Shown here: positions 16,101-23,517 of the stretch, piece by piece
How positions within the stretch are numbered: the stretch's first letter is position 1
Layout: each line of letters opens with the position of its first letter
NCBI GenBank assembly: GCA_913050015.1
Contig: CAJXAZ010000002.1
Location: forward strand, 1-39,237
From: an uncultured Gammaproteobacteria bacterium
Lineage (GTDB): Bacteria > Pseudomonadota > Gammaproteobacteria > Magnimaribacterales > D2472
DNA: 39,237 nt
Direction: 5' to 3'
Notes under the pieces: generated by a model
What the model saw: the letters and a program-made list of their open reading frames with translations, nothing else
What the model was told of the DNA's origin: nothing
The model's database searches: none
Made by a program: the position numbers and the translations under genes

Positions 16101-17350
16101 ACGGTAAAATAACTGAGCAATATAAAGTCCCTTACGGAGCTACATTAGAAGTTAAAAATAATGCTGATCTTAAGATTGGTACTAAAGTTGCTTCATGGGA
16201 TCCTTATACACGTCCAATTATTGCTGAAGCATCTGGAAAAATTAAATTCGTCGATATCGAAGATGGAATAACAGTTAGAGAGCAAATGGATGAACTGACA
16301 GGACTCTCAAGTATTGAAATCATAGACGTATCAGAAAGACCAACTGCGGGAAGAGAATTAGCACCTAAGGTTCTGATTGTCGACTCCAAAGGTAAGCCGG
16401 TAATAATAGGCGACTTTAAAGTCCCTGCAGAATATCCATTACCAGCAGGCGGACTAGTTAATTTAAGAGACGGTCAAAAGCTAACAGCTGGTGAAGTTAT
16501 CGCTAGAATGCCTTTAGTTGCATCAAAAACTAAAGATATTACTGGTGGACTACCTAGAGTTGCTGACTTATTTGAAGCTAGAAAACCAAAGGATGCATCT
16601 GTTCTATCAGAAGAAACAGGTATTATTTCTTTTGGAAAAGAAACTAAAGGTAAGATTAGACTTGTAATTACTCCAGAGGGATCTACTAAGAAAACTCAAA
16701 ATACTGAAATGTTAATTCCGAAGCACAGAACATTGTCTGTTTTTGAAGGGGAAAGAATTTCTAAAGGAGATATTATTTCTGATGGTCCTTATAGCCCTCA
16801 TGATATTTTAAGATTGAAAGGTATTCCTGCTCTTACAAACTTTATTGTCAACGAAATACAAGATGTTTATAGACTGCAAGGTGTATCAATCAACGATAAG
16901 CATATTGAAACAATACTAAGACAGATGTTAAGAAAAGCTTTAATCGTAGACGGATGTGATACTAAGTTTATCCAAGGCGATGTAGTTAGTTATGCAGAAC
17001 TTAAAGAAGAAAATGCAAAAGTTGAGAAATCTGGAAAAACTCCTGCTGAGTTTGAAAGAGTGTTGCTTGGTATTACCAAAGCTTCTCTATCAACAGATTC
17101 ATTTATATCTGCCGCATCATTCCAGGAAACAACTAGAGTTTTAACTGAAGCTGCAGTTACTGGTAAGAAAGATCATCTAAGAGGTCTTAAAGAAAATGTT
17201 GTTGTTGGAAGACTAATACCTGCTGGAACAGGTATGGCTTTCCATGACAAATTGAAGAATAAAAAACAAAACGATATTGATGAAACAACCTTATCTGCTG
17301 ATGATATAGAAGCAGCTCTAAGGGAAGGTCTTCAAGAAAACGAGGAATAA
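13169..17350 (+). CDS. rpoC: DNA-directed RNA polymerase beta-prime subunit
   Basis: Carries the polymerase active site; 1393 residues (E. coli 1407). The N-terminal zinc site is C68, C70, C83 and C86. The catalytic NADFDGDQM motif holds the three Mg-binding aspartates D458, D460 and D462. The bridge helix (LADTALKTANSGYLTRRL), the second zinc cluster (CEASIGVCSSC) and the trigger-loop start (MRTFHIGGAAS) follow. The start is TTG at 13169, preceded by AGGAGA (13158-13163). This is the best start because the first residues MRDLLNSLK match the family N-terminus. Confidence 0.99.
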   Translation: MRDLLNSLKQGQDDFTTISAGLASPQVIKSWSFGEVKKPETINYRTFKPERDGLFCSKIFGPIKDYECICGKYKRMKHRGVVCEKCGVEVTLAKVRRERMGHIDLAAPVAHIWFLKSLPSRIGLLLNTTLREIERVLYFESYIVTDPGLTELEKGQILTEEEWVEKYEEFGDEFSAGMGAEAVQILLEELDINDEIRIIREEIPQTNSETKLKKLSKRLKLLEAFNESGNRPEWMVMNVLPVLPPDLRPLVPLEGGRFATSDLNDLYRRVINRNNRLKRLLELSAPEIIVRNEKRMLQESVDALLDNGRRGRVITGTNKRPLKSLADMIKGKGGRFRQNLLGKRVDYSGRSVIVSGPTLRLHQCGLPKKMALELFKPFVYGKLEERELATTIKAAKKLVERETPEVWEVLEDVIREHPVMLNRAPTLHRLGLQAFEPKLIEGKAIQLHPLVCVAFNADFDGDQMAVHVPLTLEAQLEARALMMSTNNILSPADGSPVISPTQDIVLGLYYMTRDNASATGGGRVFSDPDEVLRAFGTETLNVHSPVKVRITDVNGETSIQESTVGRVLIWRITPVEVGFENINKVLNKKLISKLVDISYRKGGLKKTVIFADQLMYLGFDFSTRSGSSIGVNDFVIPDEKSKIIETSEKEVKAIEKQFDSGLVTRGERYNKVIDIWSRANEQVAKAMMEKISMETATTPEGEKVEQSSFNSVYIYADSGARGSPAQIRQLSGMRGLMSKPDGSIIETPITANFREGLSVLQYFISTHGARKGLADTALKTANSGYLTRRLCDVSMDSVINIADCGTSESITVTSIIDGGEIIQALTDRILGRVIAEPIVDADGKELFAKDTMLDEDAVDSIDSLNLSTLKVRSPMTCEASIGVCSSCYGRDLARGHLVHRGEAVGVVAAQSIGEPGTQLTMRTFHIGGAASSTSEDNAIFNKNLGVVTFSDEMKTVTNKDKLEVVVSRNGMATITEPNGKITEQYKVPYGATLEVKNNADLKIGTKVASWDPYTRPIIAEASGKIKFVDIEDGITVREQMDELTGLSSIEIIDVSERPTAGRELAPKVLIVDSKGKPVIIGDFKVPAEYPLPAGGLVNLRDGQKLTAGEVIARMPLVASKTKDITGGLPRVADLFEARKPKDASVLSEETGIISFGKETKGKIRLVITPEGSTKKTQNTEMLIPKHRTLSVFEGERISKGDIISDGPYSPHDILRLKGIPALTNFIVNEIQDVYRLQGVSINDKHIETILRQMLRKALIVDGCDTKFIQGDVVSYAELKEENAKVEKSGKTPAEFERVLLGITKASLSTDSFISAASFQETTRVLTEAAVTGKKDHLRGLKENVVVGRLIPAGTGMAFHDKLKNKKQNDIDETTLSADDIEAALREGLQENEE

Positions 17351-17352
17351 TC

Positions 17353-17381
17353 TTGACCGCGACTAACATGCTCTATAGAAT
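17353..17381 (+). promoter_or_regulatory. Sigma70-type promoter of rpsL-rpsG-fusA
   Basis: TTGACC (17353-17358), an exact 17-bp spacer and TAGAAT (17376-17381) give 5 of 6 matches in both hexamers. They sit in the 55-bp gap between rpoC and rpsL. CGCGA (17358-17362) and TCGCG (17381-17385) are inverted copies flanking the spacer and -10. Transcription would start near 17388, about 18 bases before the rpsL ATG. It gives the str genes their own promoter inside the long block. Confidence 0.7.
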
Positions 17382-17405
17382 CGCGATCTAACTAAAAATA
17401 AAATT

Positions 17406-17777
17406 ATGGCTACAGTAAATCAATTAATTAAAAAGTCTAGAAACCCTAAGGTTAGAAAGACTGACGTTCCCGCACTTGTTGCATGTCCTCAAAGAAGAGG
17501 TGTCTGCACTCGTGTTTATACAACTACTCCAAAGAAACCGAATTCTGCTTTAAGAAAAGTATGCAGAGTTAGGCTGACAAGTGGCTTTGAAGTTACATCA
17601 TATATTGGTGGAGAGGGGCACAATCTTCAAGAACATTCATTGGTACTAATTCGAGGTGGAAGAGTAAAAGATCTACCTGGTGTCAGATATCACACAGTTA
17701 GAGGAACACTAGATACATCTGGTGTTGCTAATCGTAAACAAAGAAGATCTAAATATGGAGCCAAAAAAGGTAAATAA
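17406..17777 (+). CDS. rpsL: 30S ribosomal protein S12
   Basis: Decoding-centre protein that controls accuracy; 123 residues. K43 (in TPKKPNSALRK) and K88 (in GGRVKDLPGVRYH), the two positions changed in most streptomycin-resistant mutants, are both lysine, so a sensitive type is predicted. D89 lies in the known RimO methylthiolation motif. First gene behind its own promoter. Only 2 bp separate it from rpsG, whereas E. coli has about 100 bp there containing the S7 feedback site. Confidence 0.98.
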   Translation: MATVNQLIKKSRNPKVRKTDVPALVACPQRRGVCTRVYTTTPKKPNSALRKVCRVRLTSGFEVTSYIGGEGHNLQEHSLVLIRGGRVKDLPGVRYHTVRGTLDTSGVANRKQRRSKYGAKKGK

Positions 17778-17779
17778 TT

Positions 17780-18250
17780 ATGCCAAGAAGAAGAAGTCCC
17801 GAGAAAAGAAAAGTTTTACCAGATCCTAAATACAAAGATATAATTCTTGCTAAGTTCATGAATAACTTAATGAAAGACGGTAAAAAGTCTATTGCTGAGA
17901 AAATTGTTTATGGAGCTTTTGAACAAGTTGAAAAGACTTTAAAAGAAGACCCATTGGGAATTTTTATGAAAGCTTTAGACGAAGTTAGTCCAGTTGTTGA
18001 GGTTAAATCTAGAAGAGTAGGTGGTGCAAACTATCAAGTACCTATCGAAATTAGACCATCAAGAAGACAAGCACTTGCAATGAGATGGATTGTTGAAGCT
18101 GCTCGTAAAAGAAGTGAAAAAAATATGAACCTTAGATTGGCCGGCGAGCTAATGGATGCATCTCAGAAAAAAGGATCTGCTGTAAGGAAAAGAGAAGATG
18201 TTCATAAAATGGCTGAAGCTAACAAAGCTTTCTCTCACTTTAGATTTTAA
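17780..18250 (+). CDS. rpsG: 30S ribosomal protein S7
   Basis: Primary assembly protein of the 30S head, contacting tRNA in the E site. The 156 residues start MPRRRSPEKRKVLPDPKY and include the RVGGANYQVP beta-hairpin and the RWIVEAARKRSEKNM helix. S7 represses the str operon in E. coli by binding between rpsL and rpsG; with a 2-bp gap that target cannot exist here in the same form. fusA follows after 27 bp. Confidence 0.98.
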   Translation: MPRRRSPEKRKVLPDPKYKDIILAKFMNNLMKDGKKSIAEKIVYGAFEQVEKTLKEDPLGIFMKALDEVSPVVEVKSRRVGGANYQVPIEIRPSRRQALAMRWIVEAARKRSEKNMNLRLAGELMDASQKKGSAVRKREDVHKMAEANKAFSHFRF

Positions 18251-18277
18251 TCGTTAATCATTAATCAAGTATAAATT

Positions 18278-20380
18278 ATGGCTAGACAAATTGTTTTAAA
18301 CAAATATCGTAATGTTGGGATTTGTGCCCACGTTGATGCAGGTAAGACTACTACAACAGAAAGGGTTCTTTTTTATACTGGTTTATCTCATAAAATTGGT
18401 GAAGTTCATGATGGCGCGGCTACTATGGATTGGATGGAGCAGGAGCAAGAAAGAGGAATAACAATTACCTCTGCTGCTACTACATGTTTTTGGAGTGGTA
18501 TGGAGCAACAGTTTCCACAGCACAGAATCAATATTATTGACACACCAGGTCACGTTGATTTCACAATTGAAGTAGAAAGATCTCTAAGAGTTCTAGATGG
18601 TGCTGTAGTAGTTTTTTGTGCTACATCAGGAGTTGAACCTCAATCAGAAACTGTATGGAGACAAGCTAATAGATACGAAGTACCTAGAATTGTTTTTGTT
18701 AATAAAATGGACAGGGCTGGAGCAAACTTTGATAGAGTTGTAGCTCAAATCAAAGACAGACTTGGCGCTAACATTGTTCCAATTCAATACAACATTGGTG
18801 AAGAAGAAGATTTTAAAGGCGTTGTTGATTTAATCAACATGCGCGCTATTTACTGGAACGAAGAGGATCAAGGTCTTACATTTGATTCCAAAGAAATTCC
18901 TGCAGAGCTCTTAGAGAGATGTAATGAGTTAAGAGAAGAGATGGTAGAAGCTGCGGCTGAAGCTAACGAAGAACTAATGGATACATATCTTGAATCTGGT
19001 GAGTTGTCCATCGAACAAATTAAAGCAGGTCTTAGAATTAGATCGCTTGCTAATGAATTAATAGTAGGTTTATGCGGTTCAGCTTTTAAAAATAAAGGCG
19101 TCCAAGCCATGCTAGATGCGGTTATCGAATTTCTTCCTGCACCAGATGAAGTTAAAGCAATAACAGGCGTTATCCCAAATAATAGTCAAGAAGATGAAGT
19201 TGAAGATGTAAGAAAATCATCTGACGAAGAACCTTTCTCAGCTCTTGCCTTTAAAATTGCTACTGATCCTTTTGTTGGAACATTAACATTTATCAGAGTT
19301 TATTCAGGTGTTTTAAATGTAGGTGATGCTGTTGTTAACTCAACCAAGCAAAAGAAAGAAAGAGTTGGAAGAATGGTTCAGATGCATGCCAATAACAGAG
19401 AAGAAATAAAAGAAGTTAGAGCAGGGGATATTGCAGCCTGTATAGGACTTAAAGATGTTACTACTGGTGATACGTTGTCTAATCCAGATAAACCAATTGT
19501 ATTAGAAAGAATGGATTTCCCAGAACCTGTAATATCGGTTGCTGTTGAACCTAAATCAAAACCAGACCAAGAAAAAATGTCATTAGCTTTAGGTAAACTA
19601 GCTCAAGAGGATCCTTCCTTTAGAGTTCATAGTGACGAAGAGTCAGGCCAAACAATCATATCCGGAATGGGAGAGCTTCACTTAGATGTTCTTGTTGACA
19701 GGATGAGAAGAGAGTTTTCAGTAGAAGCTAATATAGGTAAACCTCAAGTTTCTTATAGAGAAACAATTAAGGAAACTGTAGAGATCGAAGGCAAATTTGT
19801 TAGACAGAGTGGAGGTAAAGGCCAGTATGGACACGTATGGTTAAAACTTGAACCTCTAGGACTTGATGATGAATATGAATTTGTAGATAAGATTGTTGGT
19901 GGATCGGTTCCTAAGGAATATATCCCAGCTGTTAATAAAGGTATTCAAGAGCAAATGAAAAATGGTTGCATTGCTGGATATCCATTATTAGCACTTAGAG
20001 CTACATTATTTGATGGTTCATTCCATGATGTTGATTCCAATGAAATGGCATTTAAAATTGCAGGATCATATGCTCTTAAAGATGGCGCTTTGAAGGCAAA
20101 CCCAGCAGTTCTTGAGCCTATAATGAAGGTAGTTGTAGTGACACCTGAGGATCATATGGGAGACGTAGTTGGAGATCTTAATAGAAGAAGAGGTATTATT
20201 TTAGGTATGGATGATATTCCATCTGGTAAAGAGGTTTCTTCGGAAGTGCCTTTGGCTGAGATGTTTGGATATGCCACAGACCTAAGATCTGCTACTCAAG
20301 GTAGAGCAACATTTACAATGGAATTCACTAAATATGGTGAAGTTCCTAAAATGATTGCTGAGCAATTAAAAAACTCATAA
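18278..20380 (+). CDS. fusA: Elongation factor G
   Basis: GTPase that drives tRNA-mRNA translocation and, with ribosome recycling factor, splits terminated ribosomes. The 700 residues (E. coli 704) show the P-loop AHVDAGKTT, switch-I ERGITITSAAT, DTPGHVDF and NKMDR, then the four following domains, including the domain IV motif GGKGQYGHVW. In E. coli and many relatives a tufA copy follows directly; here the next gene is rpsJ behind a new promoter. Confidence 0.98.
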   Translation: MARQIVLNKYRNVGICAHVDAGKTTTTERVLFYTGLSHKIGEVHDGAATMDWMEQEQERGITITSAATTCFWSGMEQQFPQHRINIIDTPGHVDFTIEVERSLRVLDGAVVVFCATSGVEPQSETVWRQANRYEVPRIVFVNKMDRAGANFDRVVAQIKDRLGANIVPIQYNIGEEEDFKGVVDLINMRAIYWNEEDQGLTFDSKEIPAELLERCNELREEMVEAAAEANEELMDTYLESGELSIEQIKAGLRIRSLANELIVGLCGSAFKNKGVQAMLDAVIEFLPAPDEVKAITGVIPNNSQEDEVEDVRKSSDEEPFSALAFKIATDPFVGTLTFIRVYSGVLNVGDAVVNSTKQKKERVGRMVQMHANNREEIKEVRAGDIAACIGLKDVTTGDTLSNPDKPIVLERMDFPEPVISVAVEPKSKPDQEKMSLALGKLAQEDPSFRVHSDEESGQTIISGMGELHLDVLVDRMRREFSVEANIGKPQVSYRETIKETVEIEGKFVRQSGGKGQYGHVWLKLEPLGLDDEYEFVDKIVGGSVPKEYIPAVNKGIQEQMKNGCIAGYPLLALRATLFDGSFHDVDSNEMAFKIAGSYALKDGALKANPAVLEPIMKVVVVTPEDHMGDVVGDLNRRRGIILGMDDIPSGKEVSSEVPLAEMFGYATDLRSATQGRATFTMEFTKYGEVPKMIAEQLKNS

Positions 20381-20396
20381 ATTATATTAGTAAATG

Positions 20397-20415
20397 ACGT
20401 CAATATTGTTGACGT
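20397..20415. other. Inverted repeat overlapping the S10 -35 element
   Basis: ACGTCAA (20397-20403) and TTGACGT (20409-20415) are perfect 7-bp inverted copies separated by 5 bp. The right arm contains the -35 hexamer TTGACG of the rpsJ promoter. It may be an operator, or a 3' hairpin on the fusA transcript; no T-tract follows, so intrinsic termination is unlikely. Confidence 0.5.
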
Positions 20416-20437
20416 ATAGCTAGTATGAGCTTAGAAT
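20409..20437 (+). promoter_or_regulatory. Sigma70-type promoter of the S10 cluster
   Basis: TTGACG (20409-20414), a 17-bp spacer and TAGAAT (20432-20437) match the consensus at 5 of 6 in both hexamers. The discriminator ACGCCAC (20438-20444) is identical to that of the tRNA-Thr/tuf promoter and resembles the GC-rich discriminator of ppGpp-sensitive E. coli promoters. The predicted start is around 20444, giving a leader of roughly 58 nt before rpsJ. Confidence 0.8.
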
Positions 20438-20441
20438 ACGC

Positions 20442-20466
20442 CACATTTTGCAATAAGCACAATGTG
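20442..20466 (+). promoter_or_regulatory. Leader hairpin at the 5' end of the S10 mRNA
   Basis: CACATT (20442-20447) pairs with AATGTG (20461-20466). Inside, after a 1x1 mismatch, TGC (20449-20451) pairs with GCA (20457-20459) around loop AATAA. The hairpin would form the very 5' end of the transcript. The E. coli S10 leader is about 170 nt with several hairpins that bind L4; this much shorter one could be a minimal regulatory site or an mRNA-stabilising cap. Confidence 0.5.
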
Positions 20467-20502
20467 AGTAAGAATAATTTAATAGGATAAATAAAGGTAA
20501 AA

Positions 20503-20814
20503 ATGGAGAATCAATCAATCAGAATTAGGCTTAAAGCTTTTGATTACAGACTGATAGATGCTTCAGCTAAATTAATAGTTGAGACTGTTAAAAAAACAGG
20601 CGCAATTGTCAATGGACCAATACCTTTACCAGTTAAAAAAGAGAGAACAACCATATTGAAATCTCCGCATAAAGATAAAGATGCAAGAGACCAGTATGAG
20701 ATTGTTACATATAAAAGACTTATGGATATAATCCAACCAACTGATAAAACAGTTGATGCTTTGATGAAATTAGATCTATCTTCAGGGGTAGACGTTCAAA
20801 TAAGCTTGGGTTAA
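20503..20814 (+). CDS. rpsJ: 30S ribosomal protein S10
   Basis: Head protein of the 30S subunit that also pairs with NusB in antitermination and with NusG in transcription-translation coupling. The 103 residues match E. coli length. Typical stretches are IRIRLKAFDYRLID, TGPIPLP-like NGPIPLPVKKER and SPHKDKDARDQYE. First gene of the S10 cluster, behind a promoter with a short hairpin leader. Confidence 0.98.
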   Translation: MENQSIRIRLKAFDYRLIDASAKLIVETVKKTGAIVNGPIPLPVKKERTTILKSPHKDKDARDQYEIVTYKRLMDIIQPTDKTVDALMKLDLSSGVDVQISLG

Positions 20815-20875
20815 TTCATTTATTTAACGCGAACGCGGCCATAGAGGGTTATAAGCCCCGTAAAAGGAGATTAAA
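20815..20875 (+). promoter_or_regulatory. rpsJ-rplC spacer with hairpin and tandem AACGCG
   Basis: This 61-bp gap is unusually long for this cluster. It holds AACGCG twice in tandem (20826-20837) and a small hairpin GGGTT-ATA-AGCCC (20846-20858, one G-U pair). The hairpin lies just before the AAGGAG ribosome-binding site (20864-20869), which serves the TTG start of rplC. A role in tuning rplC translation is possible but unproven. Confidence 0.35.
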
Positions 20876-21511
20876 TTGAGCATAGGCTTAATAGGTAAAA
20901 AAGCTGGCATGTCACGTCTTTTTCTTGAAGACGGAGCAGCAATCCCAGTAACTGCAATTTCGGTTTGTGGTAACTTTTTAGCAGACATTAAAACATCTAA
21001 AAGAGATGGATATAATGCTTTTGTTGTATCTAAAGTTACAAAATCGAACAATGTTAACAAATCAAAAAGTGAATTCTTTAAAAAGATTAATCTTACACCA
21101 GGTATTCTGGCAGAATTTAGATCTGATAAAGAAATCTCTGATGAGTTTAAAGTTGGAGCACATTTAACTGCTGATATGTTTGAAGTTGGTCAGTATGTTG
21201 ATGTAACAGGCACATCAAAAGGTAAAGGTTACGCTGGTGTTATTAAGCGTCATAACTTTGCTATGCAAGACGCTACTCACGGTAACTCGCTATCTCATAG
21301 AGCCCACGGTTCTATTGGTCAGTGTCAAACACCTGGTAGAGTTTGGAAAGGTAAAAAGATGTCAGGTCACATGGGTCATGAGCAAAAAACTATTCAGAGT
21401 TTGAAGATCGTTGATCTTGATGTTGAAAATAACGTTTTATATATTAAAGGTGCAGTTCCAGGTTTCAATGGATCTGATTTAAAAATCAAACCAGCGCTTA
21501 AAAAATCATGA
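20876..21511 (+). CDS. rplC: 50S ribosomal protein L3
   Basis: Early assembly protein near the peptidyl transferase centre. The 211 residues open IGLIGKKAGMSRLF and contain the core loop with DATHGNSLSHR and GSIGQCQTPGRVWKGKKMSGHMG; the second Gln of GQCQ matches the E. coli PrmB methylation site. The start is TTG, chosen because the family N-terminus begins here and AAGGAG is 6 bp upstream. rplD starts inside the stop (ATGA overlap). Confidence 0.97.
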   Translation: MSIGLIGKKAGMSRLFLEDGAAIPVTAISVCGNFLADIKTSKRDGYNAFVVSKVTKSNNVNKSKSEFFKKINLTPGILAEFRSDKEISDEFKVGAHLTADMFEVGQYVDVTGTSKGKGYAGVIKRHNFAMQDATHGNSLSHRAHGSIGQCQTPGRVWKGKKMSGHMGHEQKTIQSLKIVDLDVENNVLYIKGAVPGFNGSDLKIKPALKKS

Positions 21512-22122
21512 AAATAGAATTACTATCAAATACAAAGACTAAAGATATTAATATATCTGATAATGCTTTTAGCAAAGATTTTAACGAGTCTTTAATTCAT
21601 CAGGCTGTTGTAAGCTATATGGCAGGTTCCCGTCAAGGAACTTCCAAACAAAAGACTAGATCTGAAGTTCGTGGTGGTGGTAAAAAGCCTTACGCTCAGA
21701 AAGGTACAGGTAGAGCTAGAGCAGGAACAATTAGAAGTCCTCTTTGGAGAGGTGGTGGTGTTGCTTTTGCTGCGACTCCAAGAGATTACAGCAAGAAAAT
21801 TAACAAGAAAATGTATAAAGCTGCAATCAGATCTATATTTTCAGAGCTACTTAGACAAAATAGATTAGTTGCAATTGAAAATCCAGTTCTTGAAAAACCT
21901 AAAACTAAAGCTATATATGATTTCTTAAAAGAGTTTTCATTAAGCAAGGTATTAATAATTACTGATGAGTTAGATGTAAATTTCTACTTATCTACTAGAA
22001 ACATACCAAATGTTGAAGCTATTACTGTTAGAGAGATAAATCCAGTTTCATTACTAAAGGCTCATAAAGTAGCTGTTACTGCTGAAGCCTTCAAAAAAAT
22101 TGAGGAGTGGATAGATGCATAA
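21508..22122 (+). CDS. rplD: 50S ribosomal protein L4
   Basis: Lines the peptide exit tunnel with its long loop and, in E. coli, is the feedback regulator of the S10 operon. The 204 residues (E. coli 201) include the tunnel-loop segment RSEVRGGGKKPYAQKGTGRARAG and PLWRGGGVAFAATPRDYS. It overlaps rplC by 4 bases and rplW by 8, so translation is tightly coupled. Whether it still regulates the short S10 leader here is an open question. Confidence 0.97.
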   Translation: MKIELLSNTKTKDINISDNAFSKDFNESLIHQAVVSYMAGSRQGTSKQKTRSEVRGGGKKPYAQKGTGRARAGTIRSPLWRGGGVAFAATPRDYSKKINKKMYKAAIRSIFSELLRQNRLVAIENPVLEKPKTKAIYDFLKEFSLSKVLIITDELDVNFYLSTRNIPNVEAITVREINPVSLLKAHKVAVTAEAFKKIEEWIDA

Positions 22123-22411
22123 CGAAAAATTATTTACTTTAATTAAAGCCCCAATAGTTACTGAAAAAGCAGCTAGAGTTGGTGAGCTAAATAAACAAGT
22201 TGTTTTTAAAGTTGACTTAACTGCGAACAAAAGAGAAATCAAGAAAGCTGTTGAGGAATTATTTAAGGTTGAAGTTACTAAGGTAACAACTTCAATTGTG
22301 AAAGGTAAAAGAAAGAGAAATAAAAACGGTGTTCACAAAAGATCAGATTATAAAAAAGCCTTTGTATCTTTAAGTAAAGATTCAGAGATTCAGTTCGAGG
22401 GTATTAACTAA
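22115..22411 (+). CDS. rplW: 50S ribosomal protein L23
   Basis: Sits at the tunnel exit and docks trigger factor and SRP. The 98 residues begin with LIKAPIVTEKAAR and contain FKVDLTANKREIKKAVEELFKVEV followed by a Lys/Arg-rich loop, typical of the family. It starts 8 bases before the rplD stop and ends 2 bp before rplB. Confidence 0.97.
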   Translation: MHNEKLFTLIKAPIVTEKAARVGELNKQVVFKVDLTANKREIKKAVEELFKVEVTKVTTSIVKGKRKRNKNGVHKRSDYKKAFVSLSKDSEIQFEGIN

Positions 22412-22413
22412 TC

Positions 22414-23241
22414 ATGGCAATAGTAAAAGCTAAACCGACCAGTCCAGGGAGACGTGGTGTCATTCAGATTAAGAGCGATCTTTATAAAGGAAAGCCATTT
22501 AAATCTTTAACACAAGCTAAATCCAAGAATGGTGGAAGAAATAACAACGGAAGAATAACTGTAAGACACCAAGGTGGTGGCCATAAACAGCATTACAGAA
22601 TAATAGACTTTAAAAGAGATAAGTTTGATATTCCAGCTACAGTTGAAAGAATAGAATACGATCCTAATAGATCAGCTCATATTGCTTTGATGCTTTATGC
22701 AGATGGAGAAAGAAAGTACATAATCGCTCCAGCTAAATTAAATATTGGCGATAAGATTATTTCTGCTGACAAGTGTGAAATAAAAGTCGGTAATTCTATG
22801 AAACTAAAGGATATTCCTTTAGGAACTAATATACATTGTGTTGAATTAAAGCCTCTTAAAGGTGCTCAGATCGCAAGAAGTGCAGGTACATCAGCAAGGC
22901 TTATTGCTAAAGAAGGTATTTATGCAACATTAAGACTTCAATCTGGTGAGACTAGAAAGGTTCTATGGGAATGTAGAGCAACATTAGGATCTGTATCAAA
23001 TGCTGAAAATAATCTTAGATCTTTAGGTAAAGCTGGAGCTAAAAGATGGAGAGGTGTTAGACCTACTGTTAGAGGGGTTGCGATGAACCCTGTAGACCAT
23101 CCACATGGTGGTGGTGAAGGAAGAACTTCAGGTGGAAGACATCCTTCTACTCCATGGGGTGTGCCAACTAAAGGGTATAAGACTAGAAAGAACAAACGAA
23201 CAAATGACCTTATTATAAGAAGAAGAGGAAGCAGGAAGTAG
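22414..23241 (+). CDS. rplB: 50S ribosomal protein L2
   Basis: Needed for subunit association and for the peptidyl transferase centre. The 275 residues (E. coli 273) show the RNA-binding OB and SH3-like domains and the C-terminal signature MNPVDHPHGGGEGRTSGG, which contains the conserved His matching E. coli H229. The basic tail ends IIRRRGSRK. A 3-bp gap leads to rpsS. Confidence 0.98.
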   Translation: MAIVKAKPTSPGRRGVIQIKSDLYKGKPFKSLTQAKSKNGGRNNNGRITVRHQGGGHKQHYRIIDFKRDKFDIPATVERIEYDPNRSAHIALMLYADGERKYIIAPAKLNIGDKIISADKCEIKVGNSMKLKDIPLGTNIHCVELKPLKGAQIARSAGTSARLIAKEGIYATLRLQSGETRKVLWECRATLGSVSNAENNLRSLGKAGAKRWRGVRPTVRGVAMNPVDHPHGGGEGRTSGGRHPSTPWGVPTKGYKTRKNKRTNDLIIRRRGSRK

Positions 23242-23244
23242 ACT

Positions 23245-23517
23245 ATGCCAAGATCACTAAAAAAAGGACCGTTTATAGATTTATCTCTTGAAAAGAAAAT
23301 TGAGGCTGCTTTGGCTTCAAACGACAAGAGACCTATCAAAACTTGGTCAAGAAGATCAATGATTAATCCATCAATGGTTGGATTAACTATTGCAGTTCAT
23401 AACGGAAGACAGCATATTCCAGTCTATATCAATGAAGATATGGTTGGTCATAAGTTAGGTGAATTTTCCATGACAAGAACTTTCAAAATGCATTCAGGCG
23501 ATAGGAAGGCTAAATAA
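23245..23517 (+). CDS. rpsS: 30S ribosomal protein S19
   Basis: Head protein that contacts A-site tRNA and forms a dimer with S13. The 90 residues open MPRSLKKGPFID and carry the PROSITE-type region KTWSRRSMINPSMVG and MVGHKLGEFSMTRTF. The stop overlaps the rplV start by one base. Confidence 0.98.
   Translation: MPRSLKKGPFIDLSLEKKIEAALASNDKRPIKTWSRRSMINPSMVGLTIAVHNGRQHIPVYINEDMVGHKLGEFSMTRTFKMHSGDRKAK

Noticed and set aside
22938..23339. 133-codon open frame on the minus strand across rplB/rpsS
   Set aside because: It mirrors the coding of the conserved L2 and S19 genes, with composition expected of an antisense shadow, and has no ribosome-binding site or recognisable family.
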